Under the pieces are notes generated by a model. The model was not told where the DNA came from and made no database searches. It saw only the letters and a program-made list of their open reading frames with translations. Source: Lachnospiraceae bacterium OM04-12BH (GTDB lineage: Bacteria > Bacillota > Clostridia > Lachnospirales > Lachnospiraceae). From it: a stretch of 64,000 nt of DNA. The position numbers and the translations under genes were made by a program. The DNA is taken from positions 161,722 through 225,721 of the forward strand of contig QULQ01000003.1 of NCBI GenBank assembly GCA_003490145.1, in the 5' to 3' direction. Positions 63,484-64,000 of the stretch are shown here, piece after piece; position 1 is the first letter of the stretch; each line of letters starts with the position of its first letter.

Positions 63484-64000
63484 GTGGATTTAGCGTCTCT
63501 CTTAGGGTTGTTATTATGTTTTGGAATGTGTGCCTTCGGTATGATACAGAGTGCCGGCCTTGCACATATTGACCGTTATCTGGATCTGCCGTCAATGATC
63601 ATCACATTTGGCGGTTCATTCTTTGCGATCCTGATGGGATCGACACTGAAGGATTATATCGGCGGACTGAAGAGCTTTACCCTGATCTTCAAGGCTCCTG
63701 ACCTGGATGCGAAGTCCATGATACAGAAGATCATAGATCTTTCCAATATTGCCCGTAAGGAGGGACTGCTTTCCCTGGAGGAGGCAGCAGGGGATCTGGA
63801 TGATGATTTTATGAAAAAGGGGATCCTGCTTATTGTGGATGGTACTGATCCGGATCTTGTAAGAGGAATTATGGAAACGGAGCTGATCAGTATTGAAGAC
63901 CGCCATAAGAAGAATATTTCCTTCTGGGAGGATCTTGGAGCTATGGGTCCTGCCTGGGGTATGATCGGTACACTGATCGGCCTTGTAAACATGCTTTATG
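63484..64000 (+). CDS. motA: Flagellar stator protein MotA, partial
   Basis: The reading frame runs from GTG 63484 off the right edge, giving 172 residues so far. The start VDLASLLGLLLCFGMCAFGM and the GGSFFAIL, LDDDFMKKGILLIVDGTDP and SFWEDLGAMGPAWGMIGTLIGLVNML blocks are typical MotA. It forms the proton- or sodium-driven stator with MotB, which should lie beyond the window. The ribosome site is weak (CAGGT). Confidence 0.93.
   Translation, partial: MDLASLLGLLLCFGMCAFGMIQSAGLAHIDRYLDLPSMIITFGGSFFAILMGSTLKDYIGGLKSFTLIFKAPDLDAKSMIQKIIDLSNIARKEGLLSLEEAAGDLDDDFMKKGILLIVDGTDPDLVRGIMETELISIEDRHKKNISFWEDLGAMGPAWGMIGTLIGLVNMLY

Overview
The window reads as chromosome of a spore-forming, flagellated member of the Firmicutes, most likely a Lachnospiraceae-type gut Clostridium (inference). 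The support is the gene content and order: dgt-dnaG-rpoD-trmK, gpr-spoIIP, lepA-hemW, topA-codY-flgB, a pro-less sigK, an oleate hydratase, low-to-moderate GC by eye, strong AGGAGG-type ribosome binding sites, and some GTG/TTG starts. No phage, insertion sequence, CRISPR array, tRNA or rRNA gene was seen. The one structural RNA gene recognised is rnpB.

Region 1 (1-12.6 kb) is metabolic and accessory. It holds a HisC-like aminotransferase and a Crp/Fnr regulator on the minus strand, a divergent NhaC-type antiporter with a palindrome and a hairpin in its leader, an MBL-fold hydrolase, a glyoxalase and a DUF6512 membrane protein. Next come about 540 bp of non-coding repeat DNA, an oleate hydratase divergent from an MFS transporter, and a DUF6320 / HHxxxDG acyltransferase / alpha-beta hydrolase trio. 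Region 2 (12.6-26.1 kb) is housekeeping and sporulation: dgt, dnaG, rpoD, trmK, a TGS-type nucleoside kinase, rnpB, a trypsin-like protease, rpsT, gpr, spoIIP, lepA and hemW.

Region 3 (26.1-48.3 kb) is a type IV pilus and DNA-uptake block. sigK overlaps pilT, then comM and dprA, then pilB-pilC and a 56-codon gene. An Rpn-type nuclease follows, then pilA, pilD, a natural PilM-PilN fusion, pilO and four further prepilin-like proteins (PilV-, PilX/GspK-, GspH/FimT- and PilW-like). The block ends with a 1037-residue single-pass surface protein before a strong terminator. The gene set is enough for motor, platform, major pilin, peptidase and a minor-pilin tip complex. The 1037-residue protein is the least characterised part and a candidate tip or surface accessory.

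Region 4 (48.3-64 kb) carries topA and codY, each with its own promoter. The early flagellar operon follows: flgB, flgC, fliE, fliF, fliG, fliH, fliI, fliJ, motE-like, fliK, flgD, a TIGR02530-type gene, flgE, flbD and motA, which runs off the right edge. FlgD carries an extra C-terminal helical domain resembling repeats of clostridial surface proteins. Functional calls rest on motif recognition by eye; no searches were run.
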